Source: an uncultured Eubacteriales bacterium
GTDB taxonomy: Bacteria; Bacillota; Clostridia; Lachnospirales; Anaerotignaceae
Assembly (NCBI GenBank): GCA_934256695.1
Contig: CAKQPE010000060.1
Span: 1-11,079 of the forward strand
Length of the DNA: 11,079 nt
Reading direction: 5' to 3'
This document shows positions 1-5,882 of this stretch, in pieces. The translations under genes and the position numbers were made by a program. The notes under the pieces were generated by a model. That model made no database searches. It saw nothing but the letters and a program-made list of their open reading frames with translations, and was not told where the DNA came from. Positions within the stretch are counted from its first letter, which is position 1, and each line of letters opens with the position of its first letter.

Positions 1-91
1 ATTTTACTAAAAGTTTAGGTCAAGCCTTTTCAAAGGCTTGCAGGTGTGGACGGAGTCCACGGTTTTAATCAGTCCGCTAAATTTATATTTA
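1..91 (-). repeat. Structured intergenic repeat, copy A (cut by window edge)
   Basis: Read on the minus strand from 91 to 1, this is the start motif (TAAATATAAATTTAGCGGACT), then ACC, hairpin 1 (GTGGAC at 46-51 pairing with GTCCAC at 55-60), ACCTG, hairpin 2 (CAAGCCTTT at 21-29 pairing with AAAGGCTTG at 32-40) and ACCTAAACTTTTA. It runs off the window before any hairpin 3. The core from hairpin 1 to ACCTAAACTTT is almost identical to 9332-9385, and the start motif matches 10952-10972 at all but one base. It lies beyond the luxS terminator in the same orientation as luxS. Function is unknown. Confidence 0.8.
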
Positions 92-96
92 AATTA

Positions 97-125
97 AAAA
101 TACCATGACAAAGTCATGGTATTTT
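97..125 (-). terminator. Rho-independent terminator of the luxS operon
   Basis: A perfect 13-bp stem is formed by 97-109 and 113-125, with a 3-base loop at 110-112. The core is ACCATGAC/GTCATGGT. On the minus strand it is followed by a run of T, and it lies about 45 bases past the luxS stop. Its CCATGAC/GTCATGG core is shared with the pgi terminator at 5460-5487, and in both places a repeat start motif follows directly. Confidence 0.85.
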
Positions 126-130
126 ATAAA

Positions 131-162
131 AATCGCAGGTGTGGACAGAGTCCGCAGTCTTA
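131..162 (-). repeat. Partial copy of the structured repeat, copy G
   Basis: On the minus strand this reads AAGACT, hairpin 1 (arms 141-146 and 150-155, with one G-T wobble in place of a Watson-Crick pair), ACCTG and CGATTTTTATAAAA, then runs into the luxS terminator. Hairpin 2 is missing or decayed: CGATTTTT resembles the left arm of copy F, but the right arm is absent. It begins six bases beyond the luxS stop codon, so it is in the 3' untranslated part of the luxS message. Confidence 0.65.
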
Positions 163-167
163 ATTTA

Positions 168-683
168 TTAATCCTCTATAAATGAATACTGATGGAAGTT
201 GTTCTGCTTTTCCATTTCTGCTACAAGGGTGGCAAGGTCTTTGCCGGCTCTTTTTGCATCTGCAATATCACCGAGAGAATAGCAGTTTCCGCACTGAAGT
301 TCGTTCTTTGCAGGCACTTCTGTCATAGCTTCTACATACTCACATGATTTTTTGAGAATATCATAGAAAATATCGAAATATTTTTCTTTGCTTTCCGTAG
401 TGTTAAGTACAAGATAATATCCTGTCTGACAGCCCATAGGGCCGAAATAAGCTACGGCTACGTTATCCATATTATCAGTAATGTTTCTTACTGCTGTTGC
501 AAAGCAATGCTCAAATGTATGCAGTTCCATGTTTGAAACTACTTCTTCCTTGTACGGTACACGTACTCTTAAATCAAGGGTTACGGTATTTACACTGCCC
601 ATAGAATCTATTCGGGATAAATAGATTCCTCTTGTAAGCTTGCTGTGGTCTACATTAAATGAAACGCTGTTTTTAATTTTCAC
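168..683 (-). CDS. luxS: S-ribosylhomocysteine lyase LuxS
   Basis: LuxS cleaves S-ribosylhomocysteine to homocysteine and 4,5-dihydroxy-2,3-pentanedione, the precursor of autoinducer-2. It is a cytosolic metal-dependent homodimer and part of the activated methyl cycle. The 171-residue product has the usual family length. It shows the metal-binding HTFEH motif (His55, His59), the third ligand Cys134 in CGNCY, the catalytic cysteine Cys85 in GPMGCQTGYY and the N-terminal VDHSKL/RGIYLSR segment. The start is GTG at 683, which places VDHSKL at the expected distance from the N-terminus. The first 11 bases overlap the 3' end of the upstream citrate-synthase-like gene, which implies translational coupling. 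An AAAGG lies about 12 bases upstream, rather far for a ribosome binding site. The gene ends a two-gene operon closed by the terminator at 97-125. All key residues are present. Confidence 0.97.
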   Translation of the reverse strand: MKIKNSVSFNVDHSKLTRGIYLSRIDSMGSVNTVTLDLRVRVPYKEEVVSNMELHTFEHCFATAVRNITDNMDNVAVAYFGPMGCQTGYYLVLNTTESKEKYFDIFYDILKKSCEYVEAMTEVPAKNELQCGNCYSLGDIADAKRAGKDLATLVAEMEKQNNFHQYSFIED

Positions 684-2070
684 TTAACTCATCTGCCTTT
701 CCGTTATCCAAAGCCTTCATTGCAGTGAGAGTCTCTCTTTCAAGCTCATCATCTGTAATAACTGTTACTCGACCTTCATTATACTGCTCATTTACCCAGT
801 TGTAAACTATCTCAACAACAGGGTCGTTTTTGCTTACGGCAGCTTCGCCCGAAAGGTGGAAATGAGTATTAATCCAGTGTGCAATGCCGGAAGTACCGGA
901 TGTATTGCTTATGGCAATCTTTATAGGTCTGTTAAGCAGTTTGTCTGTATCGAAAATATTGTAAATTTCTTCGTTTTTAAGTATTCCGTCTGCGTGTATT
1001 CCGGCTCTTGTTACGTTGAAGTTTTTGCCTACAAAAGGAGTCATAGGCGGAATGTTGTAATGAAGTTCTTTTTCGAAATATTCGGCTATTTCCGTAATTA
1101 CTCTTGTGTCCATTCCGTCAAGAGTACCTTTAAGCTGTGCATATTCAAATACCATTGCCTCAAGAGGTGTATTTCCCGTTCTTTCACCTATACCGAGAAG
1201 GGCACAGTTTACACTTTCAGCACCGTAAAGCCAAGCATATGTAGCGTTGTTTACGGCTCTGTAGAAGTCGTTGTGTCCGTGCCATTCTATAAGCTCACTC
1301 GGAACACCGGCATGGTGATTAAGACCATATATAATGCCCGGAACGCTTCGAGGAAGGACAGAACCTGGGTATGTAACACCGTAGCCGAGAGTATCGCAGG
1401 CACGTATTTTTATAGGCACGCCTGTATCTTCCGAAAGTTCCATAAGTGCAGCCGCAAAAGGTACAACAAAGCCGTAGAAATCGGCTCTTGTAATATCTTC
1501 AAAATGGCATCTCGGTTTAACGCCTGTTTCTATACATTCACGTACAACACCAAGGTAGTGGTCAAGTGCCTGATGTCTTGTCATATGCATTTTGTGGAAT
1601 ATATGATAATCCGAACAGCTTACAAGTATACCTGTTTCTTTAAGACCGATGTCTTTTACCAGCTGGAAATCCTTTTTGGAGGCTCTTATCCAGCTTGTTA
1701 TTTCAGGGAATTTATATCCCTTTTCAAGGCATTTGTAAACGGCATCTCTGTCCTTTTTTGTGTAAAGGAAAAATTCGCTCATTCGGATTATTCCTTTAGG
1801 TCCGGAAAGTTTATGGAGAAGGTCGAAAATATGAGTCATCTGGTTTACGGTATATGGCTCTCTGGACTGCTGACCGTCTCTGAATGTTGTATCTGTTATA
1901 TAAAATTTATCAGGTACGTCCATAGGAACAAGACGTCTGTTAAATACTACTCTCGGTACATCTTCATACGAAAAAAAGTCTCTGTAAAGATTAGGTTCTT
2001 TTACGTCTTCAAGAGGATATGCCTGACCTGTGCTTTCAAGCAGATTGGTTTTTTTGTTATACTCGAACAA
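673..2070 (-). CDS. DRE-TIM metallolyase, Re-citrate synthase / homocitrate synthase type
   Basis: A 465-residue enzyme of the isopropylmalate/homocitrate synthase superfamily. These condense acetyl-CoA with a 2-oxo acid on a divalent metal in a TIM barrel. Visible motifs are DTTFRDGQQSREP (60-72, with Asp60, Arg64 and Asp65), HFEDITRADFYG (189-200), the metal-binding HGHND (264-268), GIGERTGNTPLE (293-304) and GIHADG (357-362). After the barrel there is only a short helical tail and no LeuA-type leucine-binding domain, which argues against a feedback-controlled isopropylmalate synthase. The layout fits the anaerobe-type Re-citrate synthases characterised in Clostridium kluyveri, often annotated as isopropylmalate synthase; homocitrate synthase is the alternative. 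The substrate cannot be settled from sequence alone. The start is TTG at 2070, six bases after a perfect AGGAGGG. A promoter lies at 2134-2163, and luxS overlaps the 3' end by 11 bases. Confidence 0.85.
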   Translation of the reverse strand: MFEYNKKTNLLESTGQAYPLEDVKEPNLYRDFFSYEDVPRVVFNRRLVPMDVPDKFYITDTTFRDGQQSREPYTVNQMTHIFDLLHKLSGPKGIIRMSEFFLYTKKDRDAVYKCLEKGYKFPEITSWIRASKKDFQLVKDIGLKETGILVSCSDYHIFHKMHMTRHQALDHYLGVVRECIETGVKPRCHFEDITRADFYGFVVPFAAALMELSEDTGVPIKIRACDTLGYGVTYPGSVLPRSVPGIIYGLNHHAGVPSELIEWHGHNDFYRAVNNATYAWLYGAESVNCALLGIGERTGNTPLEAMVFEYAQLKGTLDGMDTRVITEIAEYFEKELHYNIPPMTPFVGKNFNVTRAGIHADGILKNEEIYNIFDTDKLLNRPIKIAISNTSGTSGIAHWINTHFHLSGEAAVSKNDPVVEIVYNWVNEQYNEGRVTVITDDELERETLTAMKALDNGKADELSEN

Positions 2071-2076
2071 TTAAAT

Positions 2077-2083
2077 CCCTCCT
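2077..2083 (-). promoter_or_regulatory. Ribosome binding site that fixes a TTG start
   Basis: AGGAGGG on the minus strand is followed by six bases (ATTTAA) and then TTG at 2070-2068. There is no in-frame ATG near this site, so the strong Shine-Dalgarno sequence is what decides the start of the citrate-synthase-like gene. Confidence 0.8.
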
Positions 2084-2133
2084 GTAAAAAATATATATTT
2101 ATAATTATGGGTTTTTACACTAACTAATTTAAT

Positions 2134-2163
2134 ATTTTAAACTAAACCGATTATTACCGTCAA
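2134..2163 (-). promoter_or_regulatory. Predicted sigma-A promoter of the citrate-synthase-like/luxS operon
   Basis: On the minus strand, TTGACG (2163-2158) and TAAAAT (2139-2134) are separated by 18 bases. Transcription would begin near 2127, giving a leader of roughly 55 bases before the TTG start. A 10-bp palindrome, GACATATGTC, lies further upstream at 2207-2216; its role is unknown. No riboswitch-like fold was recognised in the leader. Confidence 0.6.
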
Positions 2164-2274
2164 GCAATAAAGCAAATTTCGGCATAAGGAATAATTACCG
2201 CAGATGGACATATGTCTTTATGTCGAAAAATACACAAAAAATTTTGTATAAAATTCATTTTGTAGTAGTATATA

Positions 2275-2305
2275 TTGTTTTTATACGGCATATTTATGGT
2301 AATAT
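2275..2305 (+). promoter_or_regulatory. Predicted extended -10 promoter of the small gene at 2331
   Basis: TGGTAATAT at 2297-2305 is an extended -10 (TGn plus TAATAT). A weak -35, TTGTTT, lies at 2275-2280 with a long 19-base spacer. Transcription would begin near 2312, about 19 bases before the ATG at 2331, just enough for the AAAAGG ribosome binding site. The promoter faces away from that of the citrate-synthase-like operon. Confidence 0.5.
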
Positions 2306-2330
2306 AAAAAAATTTTAAAAGGTGTTAAAT

Positions 2331-2519
2331 ATGCTTCTTATAAAAAGAGGAAATATTGATGAAGTTTTTATACATAAAGATAATTTTTGCGGAGAAAAAA
2401 GCATATTTGCATCATGTAAAAAAAACGACAGCATACACACTGAAAAAAGTTACAGTTATGTTTTGAAAATTGCATTGGTACTTTCTGTTTTTATAGATAT
2501 GCAAAACAAGAACAGATAA
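2331..2519 (+). CDS. Possible small protein with one hydrophobic segment
   Basis: I do not recognise this 62-residue product. The case for a gene is context: an extended -10 promoter at 2297-2305, AAAAGGTG six bases before the ATG at 2331, a run of codons ending in TAA, and a strong terminator at 2571-2614. A GTG at 2322 in the same frame is less likely as the start, because it overlaps the ribosome binding site. The predicted protein has a charged first half with two cysteines (Cys20, Cys29) and a hydrophobic segment near residues 47-56 (VLKIALVLSVF). That segment is short for a transmembrane helix. The gene converges on the ferredoxin gene. It could instead be a non-coding transcript or a remnant of a longer gene. 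Confidence 0.35.
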   Translation: MLLIKRGNIDEVFIHKDNFCGEKSIFASCKKNDSIHTEKSYSYVLKIALVLSVFIDMQNKNR

Positions 2520-2570
2520 AAAGAAAGTTAGGAGATAATTGATAAATTTTATCAAAAGTGTAAGATGTAA

Positions 2571-2620
2571 AAAAAGAAGAACCGTTTACTAAAAAGTAAA
2601 TAGCTCTTCTTTTTATTATT
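2571..2620. terminator. Bidirectional terminator between the small ORF and ferredoxin
   Basis: The outer arms AAAAAGAAGA (2571-2580) and TCTTCTTTTT (2605-2614) pair over 10 bp. The inner arms GTTTACT (2584-2590) and AGTAAAT (2595-2601) pair over 7 bp with one G-U, separated from the outer stem by a 3-base internal loop. Each strand has a T-rich tail, that on the minus strand longer. It serves the small ORF from the left and the ferredoxin gene from the right. Confidence 0.85.
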
Positions 2621-2645
2621 CTAAGTACGTTAACAGGAATTCCAA

Positions 2646-2816
2646 TTAAGCCTGTTTTGGAGCACCTACTGGACAAGTACCAGCGCAAGCGCCGCAATCG
2701 ATGCAAGCTGATTCATCGATTTTGAAAACACCGCCGTTGTCAGAAATAGCACCTACTGGACATTCACCAGCACAAGCGCCACAACCGATACAGCTGCTAT
2801 CTATACAATATGCCAT
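2646..2816 (-). CDS. 2[4Fe-4S] ferredoxin, clostridial type
   Basis: A soluble low-potential electron carrier that in clostridia links pyruvate:ferredoxin oxidoreductase, hydrogenase and related enzymes. The 56-residue product is the standard length. It has two CxxCxxCxxxCP motifs: Cys9, Cys12, Cys15 with Cys19, and Cys38, Cys41, Cys44 with Cys48. In the family each cluster takes three ligands from one motif and the fourth from the other. There is an extra cysteine at position 4. The two halves (CIGCGACAGECPVGAI and CIDCGACAGTCPVGAP) show the internal duplication typical of the family. The start is ATG at 2816, after GGGAGGTG at a normal distance; an in-frame ATG at 2834 runs into that Shine-Dalgarno sequence and is rejected. 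The gene has its own promoter (2863-2891) and terminator and seems to be monocistronic. Confidence 0.96.
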   Translation of the reverse strand: MAYCIDSSCIGCGACAGECPVGAISDNGGVFKIDESACIDCGACAGTCPVGAPKQA

Positions 2817-2862
2817 TGGAATTACACCTCCCATAAGTTTTTTATTTTAATTTCATATTTGT

Positions 2863-2891
2863 ATTTTATCGTAAAAAGTCTTTTTAGGCAA
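2863..2891 (-). promoter_or_regulatory. Predicted sigma-A promoter of the ferredoxin gene
   Basis: On the minus strand, TTGCCT (2891-2886) and TAAAAT (2868-2863) are separated by exactly 17 bases. Transcription would begin near 2856, giving a leader of about 40 bases. The surrounding DNA is very AT-rich. Confidence 0.65.
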
Positions 2892-3013
2892 GGCTAAATT
2901 AAGTAACCTAAAGCTAAAAAATTGTGTATTTTGCTTAAAAATATAGTTGCTAAAAACTAATATTTTTGTTGAAATATAAGACCAAAAGTTAATTTTATGT
3001 TCGTATAAACGGC

Positions 3014-3042
3014 TTTAATTAATGTTATTTAAGTGGTATAAT
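3014..3042 (+). promoter_or_regulatory. Predicted extended -10 promoter of the deacetylase gene
   Basis: A consensus TATAAT (3037-3042) is preceded by TGG (3034-3036), an extended -10. A weak -35, TTTAAT, lies at 3014-3019 with 17 bases between. Transcription would begin near 3049, about 34 bases before the ATG at 3083. This is a sigma-A shape; I saw no clear sporulation-sigma consensus, although PdaA genes in Bacillus are sporulation-controlled. Confidence 0.65.
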
Positions 3043-3082
3043 AAAATAAATTAATATCATAAAACAAAAGGAGGGGATATAT

Positions 3083-3967
3083 ATGTTTTCATCTTTAGCA
3101 GCATATGCTGCGGCAATAGCGGTTACGGTATCGCAGGCATATGTATACAACAAACCACCACAGGAAATTCCTGCCAATGAAGAAGTTCAGCAGACCCAGC
3201 AGACACAGGAATTTGATTATGCGGCAATAAAAGCACTTATGCCCTATGAGCCGGAAAAGAACAATCCTTCGGTTGGATACAATGATAAAAAGAGCTGGTG
3301 GTTTGTAAGAAACGATACAAAAACACCGCCTTCGGCACAGAAAGATATTAATATAAGCCAATACGGTGCTTATTATCTGGGAGATGTCAGCAAAAAAGTT
3401 ATATATCTTACCTTTGATGAGGGATATGAAAACGGCTGTACGCCGAAAATACTTGATGTACTGAAAGAAAACGATGTTCCGGCGGCATTTTTTGTAACCA
3501 AAAGCTATATAAAATCAGATGCTGATTTGGTAAAAAGAATGGTGGCGGAAGGCCATGTAGTGGGAAATCATTCCGTTACACACCCCGATATGACAACAAA
3601 AAGCGATGCGGAAATTGCCGATGAAATTAACGGCTGCTCAGATTATTTCAAAGAAGTAACAGGTCAGGAGATGCCGCACTTTTTCAGACCTCCAGAAGGA
3701 GCATACAGTATAAGAACACTGGAAAAGACAAAAGAACTCGGATACAAAACTATTTTTTGGAGCTTTGCATACAAAGATTGGCTTGTTGATGCACAGCCGG
3801 GAAAGCAGGCGGCTTATGACAATGTTATGAAATACAGTCACAACGGCTGTATAATGCTGCTTCACGCCGTATCACAGTCCAATACAGAGGCTTTGGACAG
3901 CATAATAAAGGATTTGAAAGCACAGGGATATACATTTAAGAGTCTTTATGATTTGCCCCAGTGGTGA
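3083..3967 (+). CDS. pdaA: PdaA-like polysaccharide deacetylase (delta-lactam biosynthesis)
   Basis: A NodB-fold carbohydrate esterase of family 4. PdaA in Bacillus subtilis removes the N-acetyl group from muramic acid so that muramic delta-lactam can form in the spore cortex. The 294-residue product begins with a hydrophobic stretch (about 3-22) that looks like a signal peptide or membrane anchor, unusual in having no lysine or arginine before it. A Gln/Glu-rich linker (about 32-45) follows, and the NodB domain runs from about 103 to 290. The motifs are LTFDEGYENG (Asp112, with Glu113 where many relatives have a second Asp, as usual in PdaA), the metal-binding HSVTH (His163, His167), FRPPEGAYS (201-209, Arg202), FWSFAYKDW (225-233) and LLHAVS (259-264, His261). 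The ATG follows AAAGGAGGGG. The pgi gene begins 53 bases downstream on the same strand. Confidence 0.9.
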   Translation: MFSSLAAYAAAIAVTVSQAYVYNKPPQEIPANEEVQQTQQTQEFDYAAIKALMPYEPEKNNPSVGYNDKKSWWFVRNDTKTPPSAQKDINISQYGAYYLGDVSKKVIYLTFDEGYENGCTPKILDVLKENDVPAAFFVTKSYIKSDADLVKRMVAEGHVVGNHSVTHPDMTTKSDAEIADEINGCSDYFKEVTGQEMPHFFRPPEGAYSIRTLEKTKELGYKTIFWSFAYKDWLVDAQPGKQAAYDNVMKYSHNGCIMLLHAVSQSNTEALDSIIKDLKAQGYTFKSLYDLPQW

Positions 3968-4020
3968 AAAATGCGTAAAACTTTAAATAATATTAAATTT
4001 TTAATTTAGGGGAGTTAAAA

Positions 4021-5430
4021 ATGGATAATTTAAGACTGAAATTTGACTTTAACAACATGATGAGTGATTTTATGGGTGAAAACGGCATAAGTGAAAAAGA
4101 AATAGAGAACCTTATGCCGAAAATAAAAACAGCCCATGATGCAATGATTGAAAAAAGAAAACACGGAAAAATGGACTGGCGTGATCTTCCGTATAATCAG
4201 GCAGAAACAGTAAACGACATTATATCTTATGCCGAAAGCGTAAAAAATGATTTTGACGCATTTGTTGTTTTGGGTATAGGCGGTTCTGCTTTGGGACCTA
4301 TGGCAGTTCAGCAGGCAATAAACAGCCCGTATTACAACGAACTGCCGAGAGAAAAAAGAAATGGTTTTCCTAAATTCTATGTAATGGATAACGTAGACCC
4401 TGAAAAACTGGCATATTTTTTTGAAATGACAGATGTAAGCAAATGCCTTTTCAACTGTATTTCAAAAAGCGGAAGTACATCGGAAACAATGAGCCAGTTT
4501 ATGATAATAAAAGAAATGCTTGAGGAAAAGCTTCCTAAAGAAGAAGTTAAAAAGCATATTGTATGCACAACAGACAAGGAAAACGGAAACTTAATTAAAA
4601 TAGCAAAAGAAGAAGGTTACAAGACATTTGTTATTCCTGCCGGAGTAGGCGGAAGATTTTCCGAGCTTACACCTGTTGGACTTCTTCCTGCGGCAATGTG
4701 CGGCATAAATGTTATAAAAATGCTTTCCGGTGCGGCTTTTATGGACGAGGTATGCAAGGAAGAAGATATATATAAAAATCCCGCTTATATGTATGCCGTT
4801 TTAAGCTACATAGCAATGGAAAAAGGCAGAAATATTGCCGTTATGATGCCTTATGCAGACTCTCTTAAACTTATATCCGACTGGTTTGCACAGCTTTGGG
4901 CGGAATCTCTCGGAAAGAGATACAATAACGAAGGAAAAGAGGTCTGTGTGGGACAGACTCCCGTTAAGGCTCTTGGCGTTACAGACCAGCACTCACAGGT
5001 ACAGCTTTATACAGAAGGGCCTTTTGATAAGATGATAGTATTTATAGGTGTTGAAAATTTCAGAAAAGAAATGACAATACCTAAGATATACGGTGAAATA
5101 CCAAGCCTTGGTTTTCTTGGCGGAGTAAATCAGTCAAAGCTAATACAGACAGAACAGATGGCCACGGAGTATGCCGTTTATAAGGCAGGAAAGATAAACC
5201 TTACAATAACACTGCCGGAGGTAAATGAATTTACTCTTGGAGAGCTTTTGTATATGTTTGAGGTGGCAACGGGCTTTGCCGGAGAGCTTCTTGATATAAA
5301 TGCTTTTGACCAGCCGGGTGTTGAGGAAGGAAAGAACGCAACATACGCAATGTTCGGCAGACCCGGATATGATGAGAAGAAGAAAGAACTTAGTCTCAGA
5401 CCGGAAAAGAAGGAAAAATACATAATATAA
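4021..5430 (+). CDS. pgi: Glucose-6-phosphate isomerase
   Basis: Interconverts glucose 6-phosphate and fructose 6-phosphate in glycolysis and gluconeogenesis; a cytosolic dimer with two SIS domains. The 469-residue length fits the shorter Firmicute form. Motifs in order are VLGIGGSALG (83-92), the phosphate-binding SKSGSTSET (148-156), family signature 1 VGGRFSELTPVG (209-220), QLWAESLGK (291-299, catalytic Glu295), TDQHSQ (321-326, His324) and signature 2 GELLDINAFDQPGVEEGK (421-438, Lys438). All catalytic residues are present. The ATG follows AGGGGAG at a good distance. I saw no convincing promoter in the 53-base gap after the deacetylase gene, so the two may be co-transcribed, although their roles are unrelated. 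Transcription ends at the hairpin 5460-5487. Confidence 0.97.
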   Translation: MDNLRLKFDFNNMMSDFMGENGISEKEIENLMPKIKTAHDAMIEKRKHGKMDWRDLPYNQAETVNDIISYAESVKNDFDAFVVLGIGGSALGPMAVQQAINSPYYNELPREKRNGFPKFYVMDNVDPEKLAYFFEMTDVSKCLFNCISKSGSTSETMSQFMIIKEMLEEKLPKEEVKKHIVCTTDKENGNLIKIAKEEGYKTFVIPAGVGGRFSELTPVGLLPAAMCGINVIKMLSGAAFMDEVCKEEDIYKNPAYMYAVLSYIAMEKGRNIAVMMPYADSLKLISDWFAQLWAESLGKRYNNEGKEVCVGQTPVKALGVTDQHSQVQLYTEGPFDKMIVFIGVENFRKEMTIPKIYGEIPSLGFLGGVNQSKLIQTEQMATEYAVYKAGKINLTITLPEVNEFTLGELLYMFEVATGFAGELLDINAFDQPGVEEGKNATYAMFGRPGYDEKKKELSLRPEKKEKYII

Positions 5431-5459
5431 ATATTTAAAAATTAAATAAAACTTTTATC

Positions 5460-5489
5460 AAATCCCATGACCGATGTCATGGGATTTTT
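5460..5489 (+). terminator. Rho-independent terminator of pgi
   Basis: A perfect 12-bp stem is formed by 5460-5471 and 5476-5487 (core TCCCATGAC/GTCATGGGA) with the loop CGAT, followed by a short T run. Just upstream, AAAACTTTTATCAAA (5447-5461) is the same stretch that precedes hairpin 3 in repeat copies B and F. The start motif of copy B follows the stem by only a few bases. The pgi terminator therefore occupies the place that hairpin 3 has in the repeat unit. Confidence 0.85.
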
Positions 5490-5494
5490 GTGCT

Positions 5495-5605
5495 AAATTT
5501 AAATTTATCGAACTGAAAGACCTTGGGGTTTCACCCCAAACCCTGACAATTTTTTGAAAAAAATTGAGTAAAACTTTTATCAAAACGCAATTACATTGCG
5601 TTTTT
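5495..5605 (+). repeat. Structured intergenic repeat, copy B (complete)
   Basis: The clearest full copy. It has a start motif (AAATTTAAATTTATCGAACT, 5495-5514), GAAAGACC, hairpin 1 (TTGGGG 5523-5528 with CCCCAA 5534-5539), ACCCTGA, hairpin 2 (CAATTTTTT 5547-5555 with AAAAAATTG 5558-5566), AGTAAAACTTTTATC and hairpin 3 (AAAACGCAAT 5582-5591, loop TAC, ATTGCGTTTT 5595-5604) followed by a T run and CGGAA. From the start motif to CGGAA it aligns end to end with copy F at 10952-11066, while its hairpin 1 and hairpin 2 stems differ in sequence and still pair. Hairpin 3 with its T run could act as a terminator. Confidence 0.85.
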
Positions 5606-5624
5606 CGGAAATCCATTTGCGAAG

Positions 5625-5674
5625 CTTTTAAAGCCTTCCCTTGGGGGAAGGTGTCACGAAGTGACGGATGAGGG
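5625..5674 (+). repeat. Short palindromic repeat R1 (GTCAC...GATGAGGG type)
   Basis: This contains a TTTTAAAGCC lead, the hairpin CTTCCC (5635-5640)/GGGAAG (5645-5650), the hairpin GTCAC (5653-5657)-GAA-GTGAC (5661-5665) and GGATGAGGG. Its form matches intergenic palindromes that I recall as abundant in gut Clostridia. It faces R2 across about 50 bases of AT-rich DNA. Confidence 0.7.
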
Positions 5675-5725
5675 ATTTGTTTAAATACAAATTATGTTTT
5701 TCATATAATTTATTTTCTTATTTTT

Positions 5726-5778
5726 CCCTCATCCGACTCGCTACGCTCGCCACCTTCTCCCGAGAGAAGGCTTTAAAA
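5726..5778 (-). repeat. Short palindromic repeat R2, inverted relative to R1
   Basis: Read on the minus strand it begins with TTTTAAAGCC, has the hairpin CCTTCTC/GAGAAGG (5753-5759 with 5764-5770) and ends GTCGGATGAGGG, like R1. The second hairpin is degenerate: GCGAGCGTAGCGAG replaces GTCACGAAGTGAC. R1 and R2 together make a large imperfect palindrome. Confidence 0.65.
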
Positions 5779-5834
5779 CCCTTCCGTCAAACCTTCGGTT
5801 TGCCACCTTCCCTTTCAGGGACGGCTTTCGAGTT
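5779..5834 (-). repeat. Short palindromic repeat R3, divergent
   Basis: This contains the hairpin CAAACC (5788-5793)-TTC-GGTTTG (5797-5802) and the small hairpin CCCT (5810-5813)-TTC-AGGG (5817-5820), flanked by CCTTCC boxes. The layout follows R1 and R2, but the stem sequences are different. It follows R2 directly in the same orientation. Confidence 0.55.
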
Positions 5835-5882
5835 GGGAAGGCTCCCATGAAAGGGGAGCTGTCACGCAGTGACTGAGGGGTT
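5835..5882 (+). repeat. Short palindromic repeat R4 (GTCAC...CTGAGGGG type)
   Basis: This reads GGGAAGGCTCCC, with the hairpin GCTCCC (5841-5846)/GGGAGC (5854-5859) and the hairpin GTCAC (5861-5865)-GCA-GTGAC (5869-5873), ending TGAGGGG. It is a sister of R1, with TGAGGGG in place of GATGAGGG. It ends a few bases before the right arm of the 20-bp inverted repeat at 5891. Confidence 0.65.

Noticed and set aside
856..2127. A long open frame of over 400 codons on the plus strand, opposite the citrate-synthase-like gene
   Set aside because: It is rich in Cys, Tyr, Phe and Ser with no recognisable motif, and has no ribosome binding site. The minus-strand protein has the full set of superfamily motifs, so this frame is its antisense shadow.
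2084..2133. A riboswitch or attenuator in the leader of the citrate-synthase-like operon
   Set aside because: The leader is about 55 AT-rich bases with only a weak GTAAAAA/TTTTTAC pairing. No known riboswitch core or leader peptide was seen.
2539..2592. A 17-codon frame with TTG start after TTAGGAG
   Set aside because: It ends inside the terminator stem and its lysine/arginine-rich codons come mostly from the A-rich terminator arm. The spacing to the Shine-Dalgarno sequence is short. Not supported as a gene.
2817..2834. An upstream ATG that would give ferredoxin six extra residues
   Set aside because: This ATG abuts the GGGAGG ribosome binding site of the ATG at 2816, and clostridial ferredoxins begin at MAY.
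5668..5850. A 60-codon frame across the palindromic repeats
   Set aside because: It lies wholly in repeat and AT-rich DNA, has no ribosome binding site, and its sequence is explained by repeats R2, R3 and R4.
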